DNA of 60,585 bases from Psychromonas sp. (GTDB lineage Bacteria; Pseudomonadota; Gammaproteobacteria; Enterobacterales; Psychromonadaceae). The stretch spans positions 1-60,585 of the forward strand of contig JABXKR010000279.1 of assembly GCA_013619145.1 (NCBI GenBank), read 5' to 3'. This document shows positions 48,956 through 57,640 of the stretch, in pieces. The translations under genes and the position numbers were made by a program. The notes under the pieces are model-generated. The model had not been told where the DNA came from. It saw nothing but the letters and a program-made list of their open reading frames with translations, and did not search any database. How positions within the stretch are numbered: position 1 is the stretch's first letter; each line of letters begins with the position of its first letter.

Positions 48956-50591
48956 GATCTCCTCCTTGAACCTGCTTCGCTTGCAATTTTTTTCTTCTAA
49001 GCGCTGTTATATAGCGTAAAGCCCCATGTCCCATTATCCCCAGCAAACCGCCAACGACTGCTAGCAAGCCAAACAGTTCCACCCAGAAATTAGAATCACG
49101 ACCGATTAAGTAGAAATCATTTAAGCCGGTTAAGCGGCTGTCACGAGAGTGACAAGCATTACAGTCAACGGCATCTTCAGCGGGGGCAACCATATGTTTG
49201 ATTGGCCAGAAACCATTGGTTTCAATAAAGTCAAACTGCCCGCTAAATTCTACTTCGTTTAATTTAGCACCAGCGGCTAATGCTTTAGCCCAGTCATACT
49301 CCGTCCATAACGCCCCCGTACCTTTTTTGCCGTACAGCTTAATCGGTAAAATACGATTAAACTCTGTGTCATAAGGCTGTTTACCGCGATGCACTTTGAA
49401 GGGCCAAATTCGCGCATCAGGATCGTTGTAATCGCCAGTAGGCGGATTGATATCAATCGGCGCACTATCAGGATTAATCACTGTTTGCAGGGTTTTCTGT
49501 TTTAACTCACCTTTATACCAACGGTACTCAGGCGTCACATTACGCCCCCAAGTGAATGTCCCTTTTTTACTCATATAACTGTGTGCTTCCACACCATCAA
49601 AGAGTTTCTCTTCCGAATAAGGTTTACCATTTTTCAACTTAGTCGCAGTCGACCAGTCCCATGTTAATTTGGTAAGGTAAGGCCCGCGCGCCATTTCTGG
49701 AATATGACAAGAGGTACAAGCGACTTTAGAGGTGTGATTATCAATTTCACGGATTTCATGCGGTTTTTCACCATGACATGATTCACATGAGACATTTTTA
49801 CCGTCACGTTCAATACGCCCCATATCTTTTTTATGATCAATAAAGGCTTTTTTACCGTTGTAACGTCCGGCAATTTCATGTCCACTGGTTTTATGACAGG
49901 TTTGACAACTGAAGTTCAGTTTTTCCGGACTCATATGAACATCAAGTGAATGCACAGGATCCACCAGTGACATATCAGTATCACCATGTTTAACACCATT
50001 ACCACCGCCACCATTTGCATGACATGCTAAACAGTTTTCACGTTTTGGTGCACCAACACTTTGCGCAACAGCACGAAGATCAACTGCAGGCTGCAGAAAA
50101 TCACCGAGCTTAGTATCTTCATAATAGGGATGGCCCGACATAGCAGCCGATTTTTTATAAGTTCCTGTGCCATCATGACAAACTAGGCAATCAACATTCT
50201 CTTCCGCTTCCTGGTCAAAATCATCATTACGCCAGCCATAACCTGTGTGACATTGCGTACAACTCTCATTTCCACGCGCAGCAACACAATAGTTATTAAA
50301 ACCATTTTTGCCTTTACCAACCATTTTTCCATCAACTTTGGCAGCCCACTTCCAATGAAAAGTTTTATGCACCTGTTTGGCAGCCTCGGTATGACATTCA
50401 AGGCAGGCTTCAGTGACATCGGGTGCATAATCAAACTCTTGATCAAGCTGCTCAAATTTAGAATGATCTGCAGTCATATTGGCGCGACTAAGATCTTGCT
50501 GTTGTGTTTTTTCTGAACCAGTTGCTAGAACAGCATTAATCCAGCTCAGTAATAATATTGTTATTGTTATTGTTATTGTTTTGCCTTTCAT
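48948..50591 (-). CDS. otr: Octaheme c-type cytochrome, tetrathionate reductase family
   Basis: 547 aa from ATG 50591 (GGGG 6 nt upstream; an ATG 30 bp earlier has no ribosome site). A signal peptide (to about residue 24) is followed by eight CxxCH heme sites at residues 63, 111, 135, 187, 229, 269, 292 and 477. A C-terminal membrane helix (about 502-522) follows, with a short basic cytoplasmic tail. The family includes Shewanella octaheme tetrathionate reductase, a periplasmic enzyme that reduces tetrathionate, nitrite and hydroxylamine in vitro. The natural substrate is not fixed. The C-terminal anchor and the adjacent cytochrome b suggest a membrane-bound quinol-linked reductase. The gap of about 180 residues before the eighth heme is notable. 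Confidence 0.9.
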   Translation of the reverse strand: MKGKTITITITILLLSWINAVLATGSEKTQQQDLSRANMTADHSKFEQLDQEFDYAPDVTEACLECHTEAAKQVHKTFHWKWAAKVDGKMVGKGKNGFNNYCVAARGNESCTQCHTGYGWRNDDFDQEAEENVDCLVCHDGTGTYKKSAAMSGHPYYEDTKLGDFLQPAVDLRAVAQSVGAPKRENCLACHANGGGGNGVKHGDTDMSLVDPVHSLDVHMSPEKLNFSCQTCHKTSGHEIAGRYNGKKAFIDHKKDMGRIERDGKNVSCESCHGEKPHEIREIDNHTSKVACTSCHIPEMARGPYLTKLTWDWSTATKLKNGKPYSEEKLFDGVEAHSYMSKKGTFTWGRNVTPEYRWYKGELKQKTLQTVINPDSAPIDINPPTGDYNDPDARIWPFKVHRGKQPYDTEFNRILPIKLYGKKGTGALWTEYDWAKALAAGAKLNEVEFSGQFDFIETNGFWPIKHMVAPAEDAVDCNACHSRDSRLTGLNDFYLIGRDSNFWVELFGLLAVVGGLLGIMGHGALRYITALRRKKLQAKQVQGGDHE

Positions 50592-50639
50592 CGCAAACCC
50601 CACTTCCCTATTTGCCTGCATCTATATGATATAAATCAT

Positions 50640-50777
50640 CTATACCTCTAAAGGTATAGCATCACTGTGACGCAATTAAATAAGGCAATGCTGTATTAGA
50701 TCAATCTTTATTCAAAAACCCTATATTAGAAAAGGCTTAATATAAAAATCAAGAATTAGATCACACTAATTCAGTGT
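50640..50777 (-). promoter_or_regulatory. Probable control region of the octaheme cytochrome operon
   Basis: Within the 349-bp gap before otr are the inverted repeat CTATACC/GGTATAG (50640-50659), TTAGATCA motifs at 50696-50704 and 50756-50766 (TGATCTAA on the minus strand, the left half of CRP or FNR-type sites) and the palindrome ACACT-AATTC-AGTGT (50763-50777). The same half-site recurs before the small exported protein at 46225. CRP/FNR control is inference, since no full dyad is present. Confidence 0.4.
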
Positions 50778-50888
50778 AACCTGCATTAGCTGAATCTAAT
50801 TGCAAAGAGAAAGAGATTTCCTGCTACAGCAGCAAAGAGTGATCAGTAGGAATATTTAATCAAAAAAAGAATTTAACAATAGAAACAA

Positions 50889-50912
50889 AAAAGCCCTGCA
50901 AAAACAGGGCCT
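50889..50912 (-). terminator. Rho-independent terminator of yicC
   Basis: On the minus strand GCCCTG (complement of 50905-50910), a T-rich loop and CAGGGC (complement of 50893-50898) are followed by six T residues. It sits 30 bp after the yicC stop. Confidence 0.9.
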
Positions 50913-50940
50913 AGAAGAAAAGAGAAAAGAGCAGTAAAGG

Positions 50941-51804
50941 TTACTCTATATTCTGCACCTGCTCGCGCATCTGCTCGATTAGCACTTTGCATTCCACGGC
51001 AGCGGCTGTGATATCACTGTTAATCACTTTTGAGCCTAAGGTGTTTGCTTCACGGTTAAATTCTTGCATCATAAAGTCTAAACGACGCCCTACAGGGCCG
51101 CCTTTTGTTAATACATTACGGCTTTCTGAAATATGTGAATCTAAACGATCCAGCTCTTCTGCTACATCTGTTTTTTGTGCCAGTAAAACCAACTCTTGTT
51201 CAACACGAGTACTGTCTAAATCCACATTAGCATCTTCGAACTTTTTAAGAATACGACTTTTTTGCCATGCTTGTACGTCAGGCATAAATGCGCGTACTTT
51301 TTCTGCTTGCTGTGCAATTGCTGCTAAGCGTTGCTCAATCATTACCGCTAGGTTACTGCCTTCAGCTGCGCGTGATTCAACAAATTCATTAAGTGTCTCT
51401 TCAAAACCGGCCATCAGTTCAACCGTTATCGCATCAAGATCTTGCTCTGGTGCCTGCATTACGCCAGGCCATTTCAGAATGTCGATTGGGTTTAATGTAC
51501 CGCTACCTGCTTTATCAAGTACCCACTGGGCATTTTGAACCAGTTGCGCCGCTAATTCTTGATTCATACTTAGCGCATCATCATTACTGCTACTTGCTTC
51601 AAAACGCAGATTACATTCGATTTTTCCACGCTGTAAACGCTTGCGGAAAATATCTTTTAATTTAACTTCAAGACCTCGAAACTGTTCAGGAAGGCGAAAA
51701 TAGGTCTCTAAATAACGTTGGTTTACCGAGCGGATTTCCCATACTGCAGTTCCCCAATCACCTTTTAATTGCTTACGTGCAAATGCCGTCATGCTGTAGA
51801 TCAT
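50941..51804 (-). CDS. yicC: YicC-family endoribonuclease
   Basis: 287 aa from ATG 51804, the E. coli length, with GAGAGG 5 nt upstream; a GTG two codons earlier is unneeded. It opens MIYSMTAFARKQ and contains SVNQRYLETYFRLPEQFR (YicC N-domain) and the DUF1732 C-domain (EELDRLDSHISESRNVL). YicC is a metal-dependent ribonuclease that helps decay of small regulatory RNAs such as RyhB in E. coli. Confidence 0.95.
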   Translation of the reverse strand: MIYSMTAFARKQLKGDWGTAVWEIRSVNQRYLETYFRLPEQFRGLEVKLKDIFRKRLQRGKIECNLRFEASSSNDDALSMNQELAAQLVQNAQWVLDKAGSGTLNPIDILKWPGVMQAPEQDLDAITVELMAGFEETLNEFVESRAAEGSNLAVMIEQRLAAIAQQAEKVRAFMPDVQAWQKSRILKKFEDANVDLDSTRVEQELVLLAQKTDVAEELDRLDSHISESRNVLTKGGPVGRRLDFMMQEFNREANTLGSKVINSDITAAAVECKVLIEQMREQVQNIE

Positions 51805-51905
51805 AATCACCTCTCATTAATTTGCTTCTGCTTAATTTTCAGCCTCAGTATAACTGAGTAAGACGTAAACATGCTACGATAACAGCTTGTTACGGAGTAT
51901 ATTTA

Positions 51906-52375
51906 ATGAAAGAAAAAATACCTTGCCATATTATTGGCGGATTTTTAGGGGCTGGAAAAAGCACATTTATTCAACAGTTGTTAACTTATAAGCCCGCTAA
52001 TGAAAAATGGGCGGTATTGGTTAATGAATCGGGCAACTATCATTATCCTAAAGAACACTGCTTGGCGAACAATATTTTCATTAAAGAGGTTTATGGTGGA
52101 TGTTTATGTTGCAGTGCCGGCATGCCCTTTCGTGTTGCTTTAAATAAGTTAATTAAAGAGGTAGATCCACAGCGAATTTTTATTGAACCTGCTGGCGCGG
52201 GGCATTTATCTAATATTCAAAACTTGTTACAACGTTAATCAAACAAGCAGATAAGTTATCTATTTTCGGTGATTCAGCTGAATTTTTGGCAAAAAAAATG
52301 GCTAAGAAATATTCCAAGCCACTTTATATGTTAAAAGGTAATTCTGATGATTTATGCTTTATTGAACAAACTTAA
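51906..52375 (+). pseudogene. Remnant of a CobW-type metal-chaperone GTPase
   Basis: The first part (51906-52238, 110 codons) is the N-terminal third of a COG0523/CobW GTPase. Walker A is GGFLGAGKST (11-20) and the metal-binding CLCC motif is at residues 66-69. It then stops (TAA 52236). In the -1 frame, from 52235 to the TAA at 52373, the sequence continues with a readable 46-codon stretch containing LIKQADKL, a G4-like (NKAD) motif, and GDSAEFLAKKMAKKY. A whole family member has about 320 residues, so both a frameshift and an internal deletion are needed. The 3' end runs into the convergent HDOD gene by 4 bp. Alternatively the first part is a short functional protein; I think that unlikely. 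Confidence 0.7.
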
Positions 52376-53202
52376 TGTGACATTAAACGACCGAGCTCTT
52401 TTCCGGCTTCAATCATGCTTTCAAACTCATCCACCAAGCCATTTTTATTTAAATTAAGGTAATCAGTTAATGTGGCAGGAAAACGTGCCACTATCATCTC
52501 AGCAGGTAAGCCCGCTCCCCATGCGAAACTGGCAAAAACAGATAAACGGATTATGATCGCCGCTTTTGAAGGGGTTTCATAAGAGAGTGGATCAAGTTGC
52601 TGCTCTATCGCATCGCAAAAAACAATTGAAAAATCCCAATGTTTGGCAAGTTCTGCACCCACTTGGCTGTAGTCAAAACCGAAAGTTTCACGCTGGGCTG
52701 ACAAACGTGGCTCGCCAGCTTCAATCGCCATCGCAATTAAAGAGCATTCTTCAGGTTTTAAAATTTGTAATAGCAGTTCACCAATATTATGCATCATTGC
52801 ACAGGTAAATGCGGTCTCTTGATTGACATTGGTATGCTTGGCAAGCGCTTTAGCAATACTGGCAGTGGTAAAGGTATCTTGCCAAAATTTATTTTTATCA
52901 AAACTCGGGGTATCGGGAAAGACATTCGACAATGTTGCAGCAACAACTATGCTTCGTACCTGATTGAAACCTAAACGGATCACTGCTTGCTCAATCGATT
53001 CAACCTCTTTACCACGGCGATAAGCAGCTGAATTTGCCATACGAATAACTTTTGCACTGATCGATTGGTCCATACCAATCTTTTTGGCAATATCTTCAAC
53101 ACGGGCATCTTCATCAGAAAAGCTTTCCATTAACTCGAGTAATAGAATAGGTAAAACAGGTAGTTGTTTTACATTTTTAAACAGTTGTGAAAGTTCAATC
53201 AT
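52372..53202 (-). CDS. HDOD-domain signalling protein
   Basis: 276 aa. The HDOD fold covers residues about 10-215 with LPVLPILLLELMESFSDED at the start, the SIEQAVIRLGFNQVRSIVVAATL block and CAMMHNIGELLLQILKP (an altered HD site, HN not HD). HDOD proteins lack phosphohydrolase activity and act as signalling scaffolds, often with kinases or c-di-GMP enzymes. No partner is adjacent. It is preceded by a gene-free 127 bp. Confidence 0.85.
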   Translation of the reverse strand: MIELSQLFKNVKQLPVLPILLLELMESFSDEDARVEDIAKKIGMDQSISAKVIRMANSAAYRRGKEVESIEQAVIRLGFNQVRSIVVAATLSNVFPDTPSFDKNKFWQDTFTTASIAKALAKHTNVNQETAFTCAMMHNIGELLLQILKPEECSLIAMAIEAGEPRLSAQRETFGFDYSQVGAELAKHWDFSIVFCDAIEQQLDPLSYETPSKAAIIIRLSVFASFAWGAGLPAEMIVARFPATLTDYLNLNKNGLVDEFESMIEAGKELGRLMSH

Positions 53203-53329
53203 TTCACATTCCCTTAAGTGTTAATAGTATGATATGCCCAAACCAGGTTACAAACATAAATTCATCAGTTTTCAAATTACTTGAATAATAGAGCCTTTGT
53301 GCATATAAAATCAATGGCTAGCAAGGGCT

Positions 53330-53770
53330 TTATTGAACTGGCGCAAACTGAAATCCATTTATGTTTTTGTGCTGGCAAAAATGTTTTAATTTTGTTTGAA
53401 TTTCCAGCACATCGGATATTTCATACCCCTGCTTAAAGCTTGTCCCCCAAACTACCCCTGGCCAGCAAGGATCAGACTCAGTTCGTGCAATAATATGGAT
53501 ATGCATCTGCTTAACAATATTACCAATACTTGCCACATTAAGTTTATCGCAGTCAAAGCAGCTATTAACAAATTCACTGATTAAATTAGCTTCCAGCTGC
53601 AACTGTTCCTGCTCCTCTTTTGCAAGCAAATATAGTTCAGTTTGTTCTGTTTTCGGCACAATAACAAACCATGGAAAATAACTGTTATTAAGCAGTAACC
53701 ACAGGCTATTTTCACTTTCTGCTAACTGGTAGCAGTCATTCTCTAAACGCCGGTCCAATTGAAATGTCAT
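53330..53770 (-). CDS. HIT-family protein
   Basis: 146 aa. The HIT signature reads QMHIHIIAR near residue 88, with two of the three usual histidines; the third position is Ile-Ala. This variant is common in a subgroup of bacterial HIT proteins annotated as diadenosine tetraphosphate hydrolases. Activity is not certain. It lies 29 bp after the cti gene on the same strand. Confidence 0.8.
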   Translation of the reverse strand: MTFQLDRRLENDCYQLAESENSLWLLLNNSYFPWFVIVPKTEQTELYLLAKEEQEQLQLEANLISEFVNSCFDCDKLNVASIGNIVKQMHIHIIARTESDPCWPGVVWGTSFKQGYEISDVLEIQTKLKHFCQHKNINGFQFAPVQ

Positions 53771-53799
53771 GTTTATCCTTTTATCTATCCTGTAATTGA

Positions 53800-56139
53800 T
53801 TAACGATTCTGTAAACGGTTGTAATCAAATAAACCATAAGTTATCGGATCATATTGAAAGTGCAGTTGATGCAGTTTATCACTCACTTGCCAGAAATCAG
53901 GGTTGCTGCGGCGTACTGCAAATGAATCGAGTAGACGCGCGTAACTTTGCGGATCATAAACCAAGCTGAGTTGTTTGACGAATTGTGCCTGTTCGGATGC
54001 TTTTAATCGAAAAATAACTTGCGGGTAACTGCCGATTAACCCCTTAAACAGTTCCGCCGTATCAAGCTCCGGCTGCCGCGTTTTTGTTTCTCTTAATAAC
54101 ATCGAAATATTCTTACGTTTATTATGGCGTAACAGGGTGAACAACTGCTCTTCCCCCTCTTTCTCGATTAAAATAAAACTGGTTTGTGCTAACTGTTGCA
54201 CCGCTGGATTTGGTAAATCACTCAAACCTGCCATCGCCCCGTGAGTAACCGCAAGCTGTTGCTTTTTAAGTTGCTTACCATTTAGACTTAGATTTTGTCG
54301 CTTATTAAGTTTATCAAAAAGTTCCTTTTTCGGATTGTCCGTTTTATAACGAACATTATTTTTTTGATTAAAGTAAAAGCTACTATCATTTAAATAAGCC
54401 TTTAAATCTTCAGTCGAATCAATATACCAAGACTGAATCTCTGCCTTACGCTGCTCTCTGGGTAATAACATAATAAATGCCATTTCCGCTTCGATACGTA
54501 AAAAGTCCATATATAAGCGTGTCACTAATTGATGACGAACTGAACCGTAAATATCGAAACCGGCCACTAACAGATAATGGATACGCTCTAATACCGGATA
54601 AGTAATGAGCCAGGCGGTTTTAGGCGCTTCTCCCTGCAACCCTTTTTTCACTACGCCGCTATCAAAGTTACGAAATACGGTTAATGCCGCGTTTTCATTA
54701 CCTTTCCAGATCCCGTTGAGCACCATATAGCGTTGTGGATTATCTATTGTTTTCAGGTATTCATGCTGCGCATTAATATGGCTTTTCTGACGTTTGGAAA
54801 ATTTTAACCAGCTTGTTGTTACAAAATGCTTGCTACTCTGAACGGAGGGTAGCTGCAGATCATCAGCTTGCTGATAAATAAAGTCTTCGTAACCTGCCTG
54901 GTTGATATAAGACGGATCACTAAAGAGCACCCAGAATTTATCCTGAATAACATTTAAAGCGGTTTGCCCGCGGCAGACAGGGCCTTTGATAAAGCCCATA
55001 ATGGTAAACTCAGCTTCATCAAGCATAAATTGATAACGCAGATCGGCTGGGATAGCTGCAAATACCTTAAATGGATTACTCTCCGGATCATAGCCAGGTA
55101 AAGTAGGCACAGTAAATGGGTTGTTATAAAACAATTCATGCCAACGCAGTTTTCTTTGTTGGTTAAATGCATAGGGCAGATGGGTTTTAGTTAAGATAGT
55201 GCCGGTTTCACGACGTAATCGATAATAAACAGTATCAACCTTGGGATCATCGTAGGGACGGCGACTCGCAATTTCATTGATTTCCTGGCCGGTAGGGGTT
55301 GTTGAACGCACTAAGCGGAAATACACAGGCAGTTCGCCTTTTTCGACAGCCTCTTCGGAAAAATAGATATGCCCTAAAAATAGATGTTCATAGATATAAC
55401 GGCTCACCAGTTTTGCTCTGTTATCAGCGCCATTTAATAGCCCCTCCCATTGCTCTACGCGTTCTTGTATCGAAGCAGAAATGGCTTTGGGTTGTGCCAT
55501 TGGAGCCCCCTGCTCCACCCAATTTTCAATGATTTTAAACTCAGATTTTTCAATGCCCGGCAAACCATAAGGCATCCCCGCTAATGGAAAATCATTTTGA
55601 TACTTATCAAGCGTTTCAATACTTGGACATTGCTGCTGACGATTTAAAGAAAAATCAAAGCTCTCCGGTAATACATCTACATCGGGTAGCGGATGGCTAT
55701 TTTTTTGTGTTAACAGCTGATACAAAACACTGCCCTGAAGATTGGCAATTGGGGTTTGATCGCGCTCATTTAATACGGGTTTAAAGTTTTTATCGCGCCA
55801 CTCCTGGGTATTTTTAGCATCTATAAATAAACGACCAGGTGCAATTTCATGCAAACGGGTGCCATATACCAACTCGGGAGAAAATCCACGATCAATCCCT
55901 TCTGCTGATGATAGTTTTAACTGACATGGCGCATCATAGCAGCCATGACAAACCACACAGCGTTTTTCTAACACAGGTAAAACATGTTCGCTAAATTGCA
56001 ATGCCAGCGGATGATTGGCTGGTAATAAACGATCCCGGGTCTGTGGCTTGCCATAATTTACATTTAACTGCTCGGCAGAATCAGAACATGCCAGCAAAAT
56101 TAAACAGCAGATGCTTATAAAAAGAACTTTTAAAGTCAT
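53800..56139 (-). CDS. cti: Fatty acid cis/trans isomerase
   Basis: 779 aa from ATG 56139; a longer frame of 16 codons exists but the sequence from MTLKVLFIS is a proper signal peptide. The lipobox LLACSD puts Cys18 as a possible lipid attachment site. A heme-binding CVVCH is near residue 61, as in Pseudomonas Cti. The enzyme turns cis unsaturated acyl chains of membrane phospholipids into trans in place, stiffening the membrane under solvent, heat or osmotic shock. The body matches the family (about 760-790 aa). Low-temperature marine bacteria often carry it. Confidence 0.9.
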   Translation of the reverse strand: MTLKVLFISICCLILLACSDSAEQLNVNYGKPQTRDRLLPANHPLALQFSEHVLPVLEKRCVVCHGCYDAPCQLKLSSAEGIDRGFSPELVYGTRLHEIAPGRLFIDAKNTQEWRDKNFKPVLNERDQTPIANLQGSVLYQLLTQKNSHPLPDVDVLPESFDFSLNRQQQCPSIETLDKYQNDFPLAGMPYGLPGIEKSEFKIIENWVEQGAPMAQPKAISASIQERVEQWEGLLNGADNRAKLVSRYIYEHLFLGHIYFSEEAVEKGELPVYFRLVRSTTPTGQEINEIASRRPYDDPKVDTVYYRLRRETGTILTKTHLPYAFNQQRKLRWHELFYNNPFTVPTLPGYDPESNPFKVFAAIPADLRYQFMLDEAEFTIMGFIKGPVCRGQTALNVIQDKFWVLFSDPSYINQAGYEDFIYQQADDLQLPSVQSSKHFVTTSWLKFSKRQKSHINAQHEYLKTIDNPQRYMVLNGIWKGNENAALTVFRNFDSGVVKKGLQGEAPKTAWLITYPVLERIHYLLVAGFDIYGSVRHQLVTRLYMDFLRIEAEMAFIMLLPREQRKAEIQSWYIDSTEDLKAYLNDSSFYFNQKNNVRYKTDNPKKELFDKLNKRQNLSLNGKQLKKQQLAVTHGAMAGLSDLPNPAVQQLAQTSFILIEKEGEEQLFTLLRHNKRKNISMLLRETKTRQPELDTAELFKGLIGSYPQVIFRLKASEQAQFVKQLSLVYDPQSYARLLDSFAVRRSNPDFWQVSDKLHQLHFQYDPITYGLFDYNRLQNR

Positions 56140-56245
56140 AATTAGATTCTCTAAAATTGTTAGACTAAAATTTCTACACCTAGTCACTTGGCTGTTGTAT
56201 TATATTCGACTTTTAAGTGTAGTTCAGTAACACAAGGATTTAACC

Positions 56246-56467
56246 ATGAAATTTATCCCATGCACCAACCAATGCACCAGTGACGGCAGTTTTTGTCAAG
56301 GATGTGGACGCAGTCATACTGAGATAAGTGAAAGCAAAGCACTGGTCGGCAAAGTGGTGGCACATCTGTTTGAATATGGATATGACGATCCGGAAAAATT
56401 TTTAGAGGTGCTAAACAAAAAATCACTGGCACGATTAGCTCAACTTAAAGAGGAAAAGTGTAAATAA
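56246..56467 (+). CDS. DUF1289-domain protein
   Basis: 73 aa. The conserved pattern PCTNQC...FCQGCGRSHTEI (four cysteines, residues 6-21) is the whole family signature and may bind a metal. Function unknown. It begins 107 bp from the divergent cti start and ends 1 bp before the DUF2956 gene. Confidence 0.85.
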   Translation: MKFIPCTNQCTSDGSFCQGCGRSHTEISESKALVGKVVAHLFEYGYDDPEKFLEVLNKKSLARLAQLKEEKCK

Positions 56468-56468
56468 A

Positions 56469-56795
56469 ATGGCTAAACACAAAAATAACGAGATCTCAGC
56501 AGAAACCCAAGAAGAAGCGATGGTGATTGCGAAAAAGACGCAAAAACCAGGGCAAACAAAAGAGCAAACTCGCTTAATTGCCCAGGGTATTCAAAAAGGC
56601 ATTGCTGAATACAAAAAAACAGCCAAAAACAAACAGCGCCAAGCAGATAAAGCGAGTAAGAAAAAGAAAAAACAACAAGATCAAGTCGCTGAAATAGAAA
56701 CCGCTACTGAAGTAAAAAGCAGTAACCACTACCCTTGGATTTTATTAGTTTTAAGCTGGATTGGTTTCGCTGCTTATATTTTTTATAATCAGTAA
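56469..56795 (+). CDS. DUF2956-domain protein
   Basis: 108 aa. A Glu/Lys-rich N-terminal part (residues 8-50, EETQEEAMVIAKKTQKPGQTKEQTRL region) and a very basic coiled coil (52-70) precede a C-terminal membrane helix (90-106). The family is confined to marine gammaproteobacteria and has no known role. It starts with ATG 1 bp after the DUF1289 gene. Confidence 0.8.
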   Translation: MAKHKNNEISAETQEEAMVIAKKTQKPGQTKEQTRLIAQGIQKGIAEYKKTAKNKQRQADKASKKKKKQQDQVAEIETATEVKSSNHYPWILLVLSWIGFAAYIFYNQ

Positions 56796-56857
56796 CAAGA
56801 AAATAGATTTGCTAGAGCTTTGCTTTGGTATTACTACAAAACATTAAAGGAATAACC

Positions 56858-57589
56858 ATGATTAAAGTCATTGTAAACGGCGCTAAAGGGCGCATGGGTA
56901 GCGAAGCTGTTAAAGCAATTAATAACGATCCTGAATTACAGCTTGTTGGTCAGTGTGATTTTGGTGATGATCTTGCTGCTTTAATCAAGCAAAGTGACGC
57001 ACAAGTGGTTGTAGATTTAACCGCCGCTTCTGCCGGTTTTGCTAATACGCAAACGATTTTAAAGGCAGGTGCATGCCCCGTAATTGGTACGAGTGGTTTT
57101 CAAGCTGAGCAGGTAAAAGAACTACAAGCGCTGGCAACTGAAAAGCAACAAGGCGGTTTAATCGCACCGAACTTCTCCATTGGAGCGGTATTAATGATGA
57201 AATTTGCCGCTCAAGCAGCTAAATATCTACCTGATGTAGAGATCATTGAAACGCACAGCCCGCAAAAAGAGGAAAGCCCGTCAGGTACTGGTATTCGCAC
57301 CGCAGAACTGATTGCAGCAGCACGCACAAAAAAAGCCACTCCTTGTAGTGATAAAGAGCTTATCGAAGGGGCGCGCGGTGCTGAACTGCACGGTATAAAG
57401 CTACATTCAATTCGTTTACCGGGCGTGGTGGCACAACAAACCGTGTTCTTTGGTGGATTAAGTGAAACATTAAAAATAGAGCATAATTCTCAACATCGTG
57501 AATCATTTATGCCGGGTATCTGCCTTGCTTGTAAAGAAGTCGTTAAACATAATGCGTTGGTTTACGGACTTGAGCATTTAATGGATTAA
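56858..57589 (+). CDS. dapB: 4-hydroxy-tetrahydrodipicolinate reductase
   Basis: 243 aa from ATG 56858 (AAAGGA 6 nt upstream; an in-frame start 33 bp earlier has no site). This is about 30 residues shorter than E. coli DapB (273). The Rossmann motif NGAKGRMG binds NAD(P)H. The catalytic His133 and Lys137 are in THSPQKEESPSGTG, aligned with H159 and K163 of E. coli, but the usual VDAPSGT reads EESPSGT. It catalyses the second step committed to lysine and diaminopimelate synthesis. A gene-free 62 bp separates it from the DUF2956 gene. Confidence 0.92.
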   Translation: MIKVIVNGAKGRMGSEAVKAINNDPELQLVGQCDFGDDLAALIKQSDAQVVVDLTAASAGFANTQTILKAGACPVIGTSGFQAEQVKELQALATEKQQGGLIAPNFSIGAVLMMKFAAQAAKYLPDVEIIETHSPQKEESPSGTGIRTAELIAAARTKKATPCSDKELIEGARGAELHGIKLHSIRLPGVVAQQTVFFGGLSETLKIEHNSQHRESFMPGICLACKEVVKHNALVYGLEHLMD

Positions 57590-57608
57590 TTTCCATTATT
57601 ACCCAGTA

Positions 57609-57640
57609 AAAGCCAGCTAATCTGCTGGCTTTGTTGTATT
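57609..57640 (+). terminator. Terminator of dapB
   Basis: AAAGCCAGC (57609-57617) pairs with GCTGGCTTT (57624-57632), followed by GTTGTATTTTT. The stem overlaps the last codons of the convergent transporter gene, which ends at 57617. Confidence 0.75.

Noticed and set aside
50987-51538. 183-codon open frame antisense to yicC
   Set aside because: Serine/arginine-rich translation typical of the reverse of a real gene; yicC is full length and conserved on the other strand.
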